Source of the DNA: Basidiobolus meristosporus CBS 931.73
Taxonomy: Eukaryota; Basidiobolomycota; Basidiobolomycetes; Basidiobolales; Basidiobolaceae
Direction of reading: 5' to 3'
Assembly (NCBI GenBank): GCA_002104905.1
Contig: MCFE01000140.1
Span: 62,001-126,000 of the forward strand
DNA: 64,000 bases
Position numbers and translations under genes: made by a program. The notes beneath the pieces were generated by a model, which was given only the letters and a program-made list of their open reading frames with translations, was not told the DNA's origin and ran no database searches. How positions within the stretch are numbered: position 1 is the stretch's first letter; each line of letters starts with the position of its first letter. Shown one piece after another: positions 32,141 to 42,599 of the stretch.

Positions 32141-32530
32141 ACTGAAGATAGACTATTCATATCTGCACTAAGTATGACCACAAACAGGAACTCTCAGATG
32201 TGGTACATTGACCCTGGAGCATCTCAACACTTTACACACCAAAAAGAGCTTTTTACCCAATATCAAGAATTTCCAATTAAGAAGGTTTTCATTGGTGATG
32301 ATAGAACACTTGATGCAGTGGTAGAAGGAGCTATCCAAGTAAGCCTTAGAAGCAGTGAAGGAAGCCATACACCAACCTTTAAAGAAGTACTCTATGCACT
32401 AGAAATAGCCAAGAACGTACTATCTGTAAGCAAGGCCACTGCAGAAGGACTCAGTTTCAGCTTTGACAAGTCTGGATGAAAGATCACTGATCAAAATGAT
32501 GCCCATATTGCTTTGGGTATCAGAGATTAG
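32141..32530 (+). pseudogene. Copia-2a protease
   Basis: 32174-32479 carries MWYIDPGASQHFTHQK, the aspartic protease site with serine changed to proline, and IAKNVLSVSKATAEG. A TGA follows at about 32477. At 32528-32530 a TAG interrupts the GIRD-NLYKL segment; the same codon is TAG in Copia-2b. Confidence 0.82.
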
Positions 32531-33480
32531 AATCTATACAAGTTGGCTTATATTCAATCAAATTTGGAAGCCAATCTTAGTAACTTAAATGAAGAAACAC
32601 CAATGCTTTGGCACGGGAGATTTGGGCACATCAATTTTGATTATTTACACAAAATGATCAAAGATCAGCTAATATCTGGAGTAAAAATTGATCCCCAGCT
32701 AATTTGGAGCACTGTGAAGCCTGCATATATGTGAGACAAGCCAGACAACTGTTCAAGAGCTCTGGGTTGATCAAAACTAAGAACATATTAGCTCTAATTT
32801 ACCCAGATCTGTGTGGACCTATGCAAAATATATCCTTAGGTGAGATGAAGTATTTAAACACTTTTATTGATGAGTATACAAGATACATGTGGGTTTACTT
32901 CATGGAAAGAAAGGAAGAAGCTCTGTCTAAGCTCAGGGAGCTCAAAGCCATGGTGGAGGGAGAAACTGGTGAAAAAATCAAGAAAATACGCTCTGTCAAA
33001 GGTGGAGAATATACCTCAAATTTCTTCATCCACTTCTGCAAAATTCATGGGATAACGCAAGAGACTACTGTACCATACTCCCCACAGCAAAATAAAATGG
33101 CAGAATATGCTAACAGATCAATAATTGATAAGGCAAGATCTATGATCCATGATCAAAAATTGTCCTATAATTTTTGGGTGGAATCAATTGCCACTGCTGT
33201 ATACCTTAAAATAGGAGTTTTAACAGAATACTTTGTAAATCTACTCCATTTGAAGCATGGTATGGATATAGACCAAGTGCAGAACATCTAAGAATATTTG
33301 GGTGTATAGCATATGGCAAGAAACTGCCTGGAAACCAGCCAAACTTGAACTAAAAAGTGTAAAGTGCATATTTTTGGGCTACTGCAATGAGAGTGCAGCA
33401 CACAGACTCTACAATACCAAAGGAAAGGCACTAATCAAGTCCAGGGATGTGTTGTATGATGAAATTCTAAATTTTTGTAA
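32531..33480 (+). pseudogene. Copia-2a integrase
   Basis: LWHGRFGHINFDYL and HCEACIYVRQAR give the zinc site. YPDLCGPM holds the first acidic residue. The second block reads RSVKGGEYTS where the family has RSDNGGEYTS, so the catalytic aspartate is lost. PQQNKMAEYANRS holds the glutamate. A frameshift lies at about 33215, and the C-terminal FLGYCNESAAHRLYN piece is at 33302-33487. Confidence 0.85.
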
Positions 33481-35317
33481 GATATGACAGCAGATGATGA
33501 TAAAAATCTGATCTCAAGTCCACCAATTGTCAGGATTGAATCAGAACAAAACAATGAAAGTTTTTTCACTCCAGAGGACTCTTCAACCATAGTTTAGCCA
33601 GAATCAGTGCCCAGGAATATTCTAGAAGTGATCATTCCAGTATCAGATGCCAGGAGATCCAATCAGACAAGAAATAGACCAAAATTACTATATCAATGAG
33701 GGTGCAAACTTAGCCTATGCCTATTCAGTCCATATTGATGAGATCCAGACTGTAAAAGAGGCCCTAAATAGTCCTCAGACAAAGTTTTGGAGATCAGCAA
33801 TGACTGATGAATATCAGGCCCTGATGGAAAATCAAACTTGGGACTTGGTCAAATTACCAATCAACCAAAAATCAATTGGATGCAGATGGACTTTAAGACA
33901 AAATGCAAGGCTGATGATACAAGTGAAAGATAAAAAGCAAGACTTGTGACCAAAGGATACTCTCAAACAAACAGACTTGACTATACTGAGACCTTTGCAC
34001 TGGTAGCCAAGTTTAATTCCATCAGATTAATATTGGCTATTGCAGCCAAATATAGGTTTTTTATTCATCAAATGGATGTAAAAACGGCATTTTGAATGGA
34101 GAACTTGATGAGGATGTGTATATGGACCAGTCTGATGGGTTTTTTGACCATGATAATCCCCATTTGATCTGCAAGCTTATAAAGTCTCTGTATGGTTTAA
34201 ACAATCACCAAGAGCCTTCAATTGCAGGATAGATTCTTATTTGGAATCTTTGAATCTCAAAAGGGGTAATGCTGACTATAATATATACTATAAGCCAGAT
34301 AGAGCGGATCCAGTTTTATTAGCTCTACCTGTGGATGATCTCATTATAGCCACCAATAACCTAGAAGCATTGGAAGCGACCAAATCCAGCCTATCTAAGG
34401 AGTTCAAGATGTCCAATCTAGGAGAACTCAGTTACTACTTACGGATTAAGTTCTCCATAGACAGAAGTACCCAGACTATCACCCTAAGCCAATCCAAGTA
34501 TATTCAAGATAAACTAAAGAAGCACCAAATGGAAGACTGTTAACTGGCAGTTGCTCCAATGTAGATACATCTTAACTTGGTCAAAACTCAATCAAATCAA
34601 GAGAGCTAGGTGCCATCTGAAAGCCCTGCCTTCCTTATCAATCTATAGTTGGCATTCTGATGTATATCATGCCTGGAACATATCCAGATATCTCATATTC
34701 AGTGGGAGTTGTCAACCAGCATAATCAGAACTATGGATCTGATCATATTGCAGTAGTAAAGTGGATTTTTGGATACCTAAAAGGAAATACTGATATCTAC
34801 TTGAGATACACTTATAAGGATTCAGAACAGGATCTTGTGGGATACTCTGATGCTGATTGGGGACAAAATTTAGAAGACAGAAGATCCACCACAGGATACA
34901 CCTTACTTGACTGTAAAGGAGCAATTTCATGAAATTCAAGATAACAACCAACCATAGCACTTTCTACCACAGAGACAAAGTGCATGGCAGCCTGTGATGT
35001 TACAAAAGAAGCAATGTGGTTAAGAAAGATTTTCACAGATATAGGCCTATGTTAAAAAAATCCTATTACTTTATTTCAAGATAATCAAGGTTGTATACAG
35101 TTAGGTAGAAATCCAACTTTTCATACTAGAACTAAGTACATAGATATTAGGCATAATTTCATATGTAAAGATATAGAGAATAACTTAGCTAGCTTAGTTT
35201 ACTATCCTACAGATGAAATGATTGCAGACATATTTGCCAAGCCATTAGCTAGAGACAAGTTTGAACATCTTAGGTCAGAGTTAGGACTAGTCAGTATGAA
35301 CATTTAGCTGAGAGGGG
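33481..35317 (+). pseudogene. Copia-2a reverse transcriptase and RNase H
   Basis: 33647-33949 covers the linker and first RT block (WDLVKLPINQKSIGCRW). After frameshifts, 34241-34543 contains LPVDDLIIAT, where the active-site YVDD is changed to PVDD, then LSQSKYIQDKLKKH. 34660-34932 carries GYSDADWGQN and RRSTTGYTLL of RNase H. The distal RNase H sequence to 35317 is colinear with Copia-2b. The polypurine tract AGCTGAGAGGGG precedes the LTR. Confidence 0.85.
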
Positions 35318-35666
35318 TGTTGTAAAAGTTTGTAATTCTACCCAAATATTCACCTAACTTAGTCACTTAGATCATTAACTTCAAATCCTAGAGAATACTG
35401 ACTAAATTTCTTGTTAGGATTTACTTAGAATATTTTCACCAAAATACCAGGTGCCCAGAACATGAAAATTCTCAAGGTTGTCCAAACAGCCCCAAGCTTT
35501 GCACACATGTTATTGGGACCTTCCTTAATCAATTCTATGTGTTTGTAATGCCAAGACCATATAAAAGTATAAATATTACTTTTACATTCAATATATCATT
35601 AAGCAAATTCAACATAATCTACTTGTCCTCCCAATCACTTCCAATATCTCCAAGACTCTTATAACA
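35318..35666 (+). repeat. Copia-2a 3' LTR
   Basis: 349 bp, TGTTGTAAAAG to TCTTATAACA, the same length as the 5' LTR with scattered substitutions. Confidence 0.92.
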
Positions 35667-37145
35667 AAAACAACATTCACACTCTGGATATATTCCAGTA
35701 ATACCCCATCTAAAGAAGCTCTTGCAGTCCAACAAGTACTGCAAAGCTTAAAGTACTGCACTTAGTATTAATCAAGCACCAACATATCCAATATATTCAA
35801 TGGCAAACTTTACAAGCAGCTAAGAAGCAAGGGCTACTTTGAAGGTATGTATTACTATGCCTTTGTTTTAGCACTTGATGAGTTCTCATTAAGCAAGTAC
35901 TCTATCAGCAAATCCTGCTAGCCACTGATTCTCATCAACCTGAATTTGCCACCTATTTTACCATATCTGGGCAAAAATCTGATGGTGGTCTCACTGGTAT
36001 CTGGGCCTAAAGCACCTTACTACCTGGATAGCTACCTGCATCTATTTCTGGATGAATTTTGCATGCTTTCCAGCAGGATAACAGTATATGACTACCACAT
36101 CAAAGCGCATATTATTATCTGTATTGGAGTTACCCCAGCCATCAGCAAGCTAGCTAGCTTTTCTGAGCACCATTCATGGTATTGTAGTCAAATGTGTGAG
36201 ATATAGGGGACTTACTCCATAACTCACGCATATTATGATTACCCTAGCAGCAACAATAAGAACATTATTTTTCTGCACAGAGAACATACAGGAGTCAGCA
36301 TGCCATTGCAGCAATGTTGGTAAGCTATAAGCCATTGGTCTGAATATGGAATTAATTGGATATCAGATATACTTAAGATAGAGTGTATCTATTGTGGCAA
36401 AAGCTTTCCACTGGGAGCAATGCATTTGCTTTTCAACAATATCACTTTACTGATAACCAAGTTGTACATGGGGCATTTCAAGCTAAATGAGCCCTTTGAG
36501 ATACACAAGAAATTTGAAGAATTGTCAAGATATTACAGAGTATCCACTACCCTAAGTACTTCTCACAGGCTCCAATCAGCATTTAAATGCATATGCAATA
36601 ATATAAGTGCAAAGAACAGATGAACTGGATATGTATTTATTCAAGAAGTCTTCAGAAGCCATTTCTACCAAGAGTATGTTAGAAGCATTGGGAATTGTAT
36701 GTGGCCATTTTAGGAATATTTATGCAGAAGCAGATAGCTGATGCCAACTTGATGCATTTACATCTCTTGTGCAAAGAGTTTGTGATGGGATTTGAACAGC
36801 TATCCTACAAGCATAGAGCTAAGTGCATGGATTTCTGCTGCTACTGTATTCATTTGCTACTCCATCTTGCTTGGTGTGTTGAGAATATTGGAACTTGCTT
36901 CACCTTTTGGGATTTCTAAGGAGCCAATATCTGGGTACATAGGAAGAAAAGTCAAGTTGCAGGTACTACCATATCCCAGTCTCATCACAAATACTACCTT
37001 CAAATCCATCATAAATCTGATGAGTTGGCACATGGAGGACTGCCAGGAGGAGTTGGAAAATACCAAGGGCAGATGTGCACATGAAGACACCTATGCCTAT
37101 GGCATTAAGAAGCTAAGCAGCCACAATGCATGGGTAATTAGTTAA
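35667..37145 (+). pseudogene. CACTA-C Tnp2, central and C-terminal parts
   Basis: This piece continues the Tnp2 of 30236-30991. 35946-36206 contains the Tnp2 core (LVSGPKAPYYLDSYLHLFLDE, then ITVYDYHIKAHIII and a CQMCEI-like cysteine pair). 36420-36623 has GHFKLNEPFEIHKKFEEL, 36695-36919 LLCKEFVMGFEQLSYKHR and LLLHLAWCVENIG, and 36792-37145 the C-terminal part in a shifted frame. There are many stops. Tnp2 is a DDE-type transposase that would cut and paste the element. Confidence 0.78.
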
Positions 37146-38022
37146 TAATGCAAAGTTGGATTAGATGCAACAGGCAACCAATTTTTATTAGGAATGCTCT
37201 ACTAAGGTATGTTGGATCTCTCTTGGTCACAAGTAAGTTTCTGCTTCATTCAACACAGAATTCACCAAACAAGAGCCAGAATACACCTACAAGGGAGACC
37301 AGAATCTAACAGGGAGAAGGAATATAATGGCTAAACACCATAGAGTTCTTTGCCGATATTCAGGAGGTATTCACGGAAGAAGTGATGGGAACTAGTCATA
37401 TGTTTAAATGATGTATTTGTTACCAGCAATACAAGGTAGATTGCAACTTTGAAAGTATCACACCAAAAAGCTACAAAAATGAGGCAATAGAAGTATGTCA
37501 ATTGCAGCAGGTGTGCACATTTGTAGAGTTTAGTAAGCAGGAGGCCATAGTGTTTTTAGATTCAATCAATATGTGGAATACCCAAGGTAGTAGTGGGTAA
37601 GTAAATAAAGAGGGGTGATTCTACAGTGGAATACATACATTGCACAAGGGGAGGTAGAAAAAGGACATACCATTTGGTAAATTGGTACAGTAGCATTATA
37701 CAGAGCTAGCTGTAGGCTGTCATACTGCTGTAATAATACCATCAGAGGCCTGCAATGAGGCTGTCAAAACACTATTAAGTTTTTTGCCACATAGGTCAAT
37801 TGGATGTACTGGCCAGTGAGATCCACTCAAATAGGTGTAGAACACACTAGGACTGCAACAATGCCATGCCACCCTTGGTAAAATACCATACAAACACTGT
37901 TATGTTTTTTAACTTTATTTTACTGTAAAATTAGCCAAACACCATTGTGATCCCATCTTAAGAATTTATAGATGATCATTAACTCCAAGCTGCTGGTATT
38001 ATAGTGGTCTCCTGATGGGTTC
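37146..38022 (+). other. CACTA-C Tnp2 distal region
   Basis: Colinear with 42300-43190 (reverse) of CACTA-E and with 23250-23820 of CACTA-B. In CACTA-E part of it is still open (MPDFPWSQANFYTIQCGV and following), so the Tnp2 coding region or a second exon may extend here. In this copy there is no long frame. Confidence 0.55.
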
Positions 38023-39235
38023 TGTTGTGTTGTATTATGATTAGTTTGGGGCTTGTTCTACAATGTAGAGGCTAATCAACAATATACAACAACTTTCAGT
38101 ATGCTAATACTGAAATAATTTATTGGGAGTTTGATACACCAATAGAAGATGTAACTTTCACTAATATCCTCAATCTTAGGCTCAAAGTATACTATAGGCA
38201 GTGTTTCTCACTTCTACAGCAGTATTCTGACCTTCTGTTGACTAATGGGCTTATTTACTTTGATAGTAACTTTTCCCTATTTGGAAGTCACTTTCATTTC
38301 CAAGAGAATATTTCCCAGTATGGAAGTTCTGAGCTCCCCTTTAACCTAAAGCGGTGTGTTGTAGAAGTCTCTAAAGGGGTCTTTAGACCTAAAGGGGTGT
38401 CTAAAGGGGTGTCTTTAGAGTAAAGGGGCTTCTTGTAGTGGTCTCTAAAGTGGACTTTAAACTAATGGGGTGCCAAAAGTGGCTTCTTTAGAGTAAAGCG
38501 GTTTTTTAAAGGGGTCTCTAAAGGGGTGTCTTTAGAGTATAGGGGCTTCTTAGAGGGGACGTTTCCAACAGAAAGGCAGTAGTTTTGTGTAGAAATTACA
38601 TTGGATTCTTATGAGCTTTGCAGTCTCTTTACTGATGTAGTAGCAATCAAAGTCCAAATACTCAACAGTGCAAGTGATGCAGGGGAAGTCTTGTAGCCTT
38701 TAAACTTGTAATTGTAGTGTGAAGATTCTGGAAAGAGAGGCTCTCCTTTATTTTTCAGCTGGGGAAGTCATATATATGAAATTTCTGAAGGATCAAAGTT
38801 TTTGGGCAATTGCACAAGCAATACACTTATACAGAGCTAAAATTTTGCAGTGGCACAGATTAGATATAGGTGCAGCACTTGTGAGAGTCTCACGTGACTT
38901 GATTGGATAGTGCGTAAGTTACATGCAATCAAAGTCACCATAGTAATCCTAGCAATAGTGGCCCAGTACATATAATAATTGGACTCTTTTTGTCATAACT
39001 CCTTAAGCACTGCTTCAAATGAGCTGTGATTTGAAACATGTGTTGGCTACTGTGCGCTCTGTGTGAAATAATATTCTTGGGTGGATTGCTTGTCATGGTC
39101 TGGAATATTTGTCCTTCAAAGTGGTGAATTTGTGATCTTTCACCTGTGTTTTATGATAGCAAAAAGCAAAAAGAAGAAATGAGTGCAATATTGGTTTTAA
39201 GATATTGTAGTAATGGAATACTTTCCATTACCACA
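38023..39235. repeat. LTR-4, 1.2-kb solo-LTR-like insertion
   Basis: 1213 bp inserted in the distal CACTA-C sequence; the flanking CCTGATGGG-TTC and GATCTGG rejoin to the text of other copies (CTCCTGATGGGATCTTGG). The ends are TGTTGTGTTG and TTACCACA, with TG..CA as in LTRs, and the flank bases GTTC/GATC could be a damaged target duplication. I find no coding region; the 63-codon ORF at 38719 has no recognisable motif. It holds the AAAGGGG repeat cluster. It could also be another TE type. Confidence 0.5.
38345..38560. repeat. AAAGGGG/CTTTAGAG repeat cluster
   Basis: About ten copies of a CTAAAGGGGT-like unit, often followed by GTCTTTAGAG, with irregular spacing of about 15-35 bp. Because CTAAAG and CTTTAG are inverted, each pair can fold into a short hairpin with a GGGG-containing loop. 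It is not the TTAGGG telomere repeat. Confidence 0.7.
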
Positions 39236-39294
39236 GATCTGGATTGCTGATCCAGATTGGATCTACCTGTGTGACCAAATTATTTCTTGTAGGG
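39236..39294 (+). other. CACTA-C right terminus
   Basis: Ends ACCAAATTATTTCTTGTAGGG. Read inward this is CCCTACAAGAAATAATTTGG, matching the Tnp2-side end of CACTA-B (23828) and, more loosely, of CACTA-E (42262). Confidence 0.7.
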
Positions 39295-40716
39295 CAGCCA
39301 GTATATTGTTAGCTGATGCTAAAGCACTAATGAGGTAATCAGGTGCAGTGGCTAATAGGATAGTTGCAATGGGTTAGAGAAATCAGGGAAGAGTCCAGAG
39401 ACAAGTTGCTCTCATAATATGTTTAGAGCAATTGTTATCCCAGGACTTAAGTAACTCAACATCATAGACCACAATTGAGCCATTTCCCAATGTGACAGCA
39501 GAGTAACACCTTACAGTCTCTGAAGTACGGCAACAGTGCCCTTAATTAAAGCTCAGAGAAAAATGTATTACAGCCTGGGAGGGAGAGACTATGATATTTA
39601 TATCAAAGACTAAAAATCAAAAGACTTGGAAGATCTGTGAAGCCATTGAGAGCAGTGCTAAGGAGTGGGCTAATATTCAAGAGGCCATCAGCAGTCTAGT
39701 ATCCTATCACCTTAAGGCCAGTATACCATGGGACCACCAGGAGCTCAAGGCAAAGCAGACTGTGCTTGGTTGGTTCTTTGAGCATTATCCTGGAGTTAAA
39801 CAAGCTAACAGATTTGGGCCCGCATTGGTATGCTAAGAAAATATCTCACAAATAGAAAAATCTATCAAGGGCAGAAAACAAGGGTGCCACAGCCAAAAAC
39901 CAGTGCCTTCCAGATAACCTGTCACAAGCAGGGCTACAAACTCTAAACAATCAATAAAGAAGCATCCGGTAGCTGGCAGGGCAATGGTAAGGGAAAAGCA
40001 GGCGGAAATAGATGCATTGGTGCAAAATTTATCAAGGATAAGACTTGGTTCTATATAAAGAGCACTCAGTTAAAGTGGTAGTGAAGAACCTGCAGTGATA
40101 AAAACCAGTGGCTTTCTCAGGATTCTGTCATCAGAAGGGCTGAAAGCTCAAGACAAGCAGTTAAGAAATGTCAGGTAGCATGAAGGGTGTTGATCAGGGA
40201 CAGGCAGGTAGAAACAGATGCACTGGTGCAGACTTTGTGAAGTAGAAGATATGGCTCAATACAAGAAGCACTCTGTCAAAGTACTAGTGAAAGACAAGGC
40301 AGTGAGAAATGTAAAGGTAAAGGGGAACAAGTCTACCCAAGCCAGAGACAGCAAAGTACAAGAAAAAAGCTGCTGCTATCACCAACTGACACTGTCAGCC
40401 CAGAACAGGCTGTATCACATGATAGCCCCAAATAATACCTACAAGACAACAGCTGCTTTCTTATGAGTTGGAAGCACAACCTATTGAGCTACACTCCAAT
40501 GAGGAAGATGAGCTTGCAGAGAAAGGTAACTTGTCTACCATGCCTCCACCCCCTCCATTGTGGAAAGAGGGGATATCCCACTGACAGATAAAGCAACAAC
40601 ATCAATAACTTGGATGATATGATAATGCCTACACTGGAACTTAAGAACTACACTAGGCACATCAAATTGTTGCAGCACTTCTTCAAGAGCAGTGCTCAAG
40701 AAAACACGCTTGTATA
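39295..40716 (+). pseudogene. CACTA-D gene2, main part
   Basis: Plus-strand gene2 starts inside its N-terminal region at CASILLADAKALMR-like sequence (compare LASMLSAHNKALVNQ in CACTA-E). It includes 39591-39836 (EWANIQEAISSLVSYHLKASIPWDHQ), two repeat units at about 39890-40330, and the start of the C-terminal region near 40600-40700 (NYTRHIKLLQHFFKSSAQENT). Stops are frequent. It preserves the EEWANIQ block that is deleted in CACTA-E. Confidence 0.7.
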
Positions 40717-41600
40717 TGTTGTAAAAACATATAATTCCACTCAAGTATTCACTTAGCTTAATCACTTAAATCATTACCTCCAAATCCTAGAGAATACTGA
40801 CCAAAATGCTTGTTGGGATTTACCAAGAATATTATCACCAAAATATTAGGTACCCAGAACATGAGAAGCCTTAAAGCTGTTAAAACAGCCCCTGTCATGA
40901 TCACATGACAACCACAATCACCCATGTCAAGTTTCAGCTTCCTAGCTCAATTTCTAAGAGATTCCTTCTGGAGCCTTCTACCACCTTCCAGAAAGTTCCT
41001 GACCATTCCAAATCATTGTTACACAATGGAACATTCCATGGAAGCCTCCTATTGTGTTTTTCATAGTCCAGTACCATATATGGAAATACCAGGTCACATG
41101 ACTTAATCACATGATCAGGTGACCCAATCCATTTCCCCCATCTTGTCTCAGTGCCTTGCCTTCAGTATTATTATCACCAGCACTGCTGCTGTGCCTCACC
41201 TCACAACCCCATTAGTATTAGCTAATATCTCCTGGCATCAGTATAGCCAAAAAGTATATATAGTCCTATCCCCCCTTAAGTATTCCTCAGTCTGATAAAC
41301 ACAGGTCTTGAGTGAACAGCCTTGCCTTGAATCCTGCATTGCCTTGATGGTCCACACCTAAGTCCTTTCCTACCGTGTCTAGCTTTTCCTCCTGCCTTGT
41401 GTCTATTCATAACTGCCCCAAACTTTGCACACATGTTATTGGGACCTTCCTTAGTCTATTCTATGTGTTTTTATGCCAAGAACAAGTAAAAATATAGATA
41501 TTACTTTTACATTCAATAAACTATTAAGTGAAAACCACATAATCTACTTGTTCTACTTGTTCTCTCAATCACTTCCAATATCTCCAAGACTCTTACAACA
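40717..41600 (+). repeat. Copia-2 solo LTR, interrupted
   Basis: TGTTGTAAAAAC to CTCTTACAACA. Without the nested Gypsy-2 LTR it is about 357 bp, close to the 349-bp family length with a small CTACTTGTT duplication near 41551. It interrupts gene2 of CACTA-D. Confidence 0.85.
40893..41414 (+). repeat. Gypsy-2 solo LTR with 5-bp target duplication
   Basis: TGTCATGATCACATG to TATTCATAACT, 522 bp, nearly identical to the LTR at 29351. GCCCC flanks it on both sides (40888-40892 and 41415-41419); the intact Copia-2 LTR reads ACAGCCCCAAA once at this point. Confidence 0.93.
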
Positions 41601-41906
41601 AGAAGAACATGAAGACAACCTTTCAATCCTCAGATGTGACTCAATTTTCAACTGTACTTACCTATACAAGTCCTGATACCTTACACTAACACTAAGCCCA
41701 ACCCCACACTCAACAAGTAACTCCATTAAAATCCACCACTCATTAAGTATCTCTGCTGTAACACCCTGTTTCCATGACTCTGACAGGAACCCCATGGCTT
41801 TATGTCATTGTTCATTCACTGGTTCCCACATATCCTGGTATTCAGCCACACTGCCAGGTCTAGCAACTCATCAACCAGTCACTGCAGTAAGTCCTTGCAA
41901 TATTCT
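41601..41906 (-). pseudogene. Inverted gene2 segment of CACTA-D
   Basis: 41637-41906 matches the C-terminal coding part of gene2 but on the minus strand, while gene2 before (to 40716) and after (from 41931) is on the plus strand. The inner edge stops at GCAATATTC, exactly the text expected next to 40716 in the other orientation. 41601-41636 starts AGAAGAACATGAAGACAAC and is not gene2. Confidence 0.78.
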
Positions 41907-41930
41907 GTTGTAAGAGTCTTGGAGATAATT
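41907..41930 (-). repeat. Copia-2 LTR end fragment
   Basis: TGTTGTAAGAGTCTTGGAG matches the terminal ~24 bp of the Copia-2 LTR in reverse orientation to the LTR at 40717-41600. Confidence 0.8.
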
Positions 41931-42178
41931 AACTAAACTGTATGCATCAAAAGAAAGAGCATTGGGATCAGAGAGTGCAAGAATTTATATAGAACCAATC
42001 AAAAGCCACTTTTGTGTTGTTGTAGGACAAACTCTGACCAAGCTTTTTGTGATGTTGGGGGTGAAATTTTTTTAACTTTCTTTGCATGGTGTCCTCAAGA
42101 CATTGATATCTCCTAGTTCTGGCATTCAAAACTTGTGATGGCCTTTTGACAGGATTATTGCAATTATTTTACACAGGG
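41931..42178 (+). other. CACTA-D gene2 3' flank and right terminus
   Basis: Colinear with the last 250 bp of CACTA-E (51540-51792), ending TATTTTACACAGGG; read inward it starts CCCTGTGTAAAATAATTG. Contains the family block TTGTGATGGCCTTTTGA. Confidence 0.7.
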
Positions 42179-42261
42179 GGCTATATATCATAAAGATAGT
42201 TGCTATGGCACAATACTTTGCAATTCTACTTCATCAAAGGTATGGTATGACTATAATTCAA
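42179..42261 (+). pseudogene. Copia-2c integrase fragment
   Basis: These 83 bp match Copia-2a at about 33195-33275 (segment around TTTGTAAATCTACTCC). They lie between CACTA-D and CACTA-E, and the same element resumes at 51793 after CACTA-E, so both CACTA elements inserted into one old Copia-2 copy. Confidence 0.65.
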
Positions 42262-42599
42262 CGCTATGAAAAATAATTTGGTCCCATGGGTGGATCTAAC
42301 CCAGATCAGCCATCAAGATCCTGTTTAGAGACTGTCATAGTACCAGCAGCTTGGAATTAGTGACCCTCTTAACAACATTATAACATGATCACAAAGGTGT
42401 TTTGCAAATTTTGCAACCAAATAAAGGGATAAAACATGACAGATTTTATTGGTGCTGTGACAATAATTCCATGTTAATGTTGCAGTCTTTTAGCACTCTA
42501 CAACTATTTTAAGTGGATCCAACTGGCCAGGACATCCAATTGCCTTATATGGCAAGAAACTTGATGGTATTTTGATGGCCTCACAGCATGACTCCAATG

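Larger units (their letters stand above)
30992..35666 (+). mobile_element. Copia-2a, complete but broken Ty1/copia element
   Basis: It has two 349-bp LTRs (30992-31340 and 35318-35666), a half-tRNA primer site, gag, protease, integrase, RT and RNase H. Flanks read AAAGC before and AAAAC after, a likely 5-bp target duplication with one change; removing the element rejoins Tnp2. Stops and frameshifts affect every domain, and both an integrase and the RT active site are changed. Confidence 0.92.
23864..39294. mobile_element. CACTA-C, large CACTA element with four nested insertions
   Basis: The left end begins CACTATGACAAACTATTG (gene2 side); the right end, read inward, is CCCTACAAGAAATAATTTGG (Tnp2 side). 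gene2 runs leftward (minus) and Tnp2 rightward (plus) from a shared region near 30010-30235. Inserted in it are LTR-3 (24161-24966), Gypsy-2 (26841-29871), Copia-2a (30992-35666) and LTR-4 (38023-39235). About 8.6 kb remain as CACTA sequence. Both genes are broken. Confidence 0.78.

Noticed and set aside
38345-38560. Telomere-like or subtelomeric repeat
   Set aside because: The unit is CTAAAGGGG with CTTTAGAG, not TTAGGG, it is irregular, and it lies inside a bounded insertion.
38719-38910. 63-codon ORF in LTR-4 as a gene
   Set aside because: No motif, no homologous copy in the window, and the length is within chance for AT-rich DNA.
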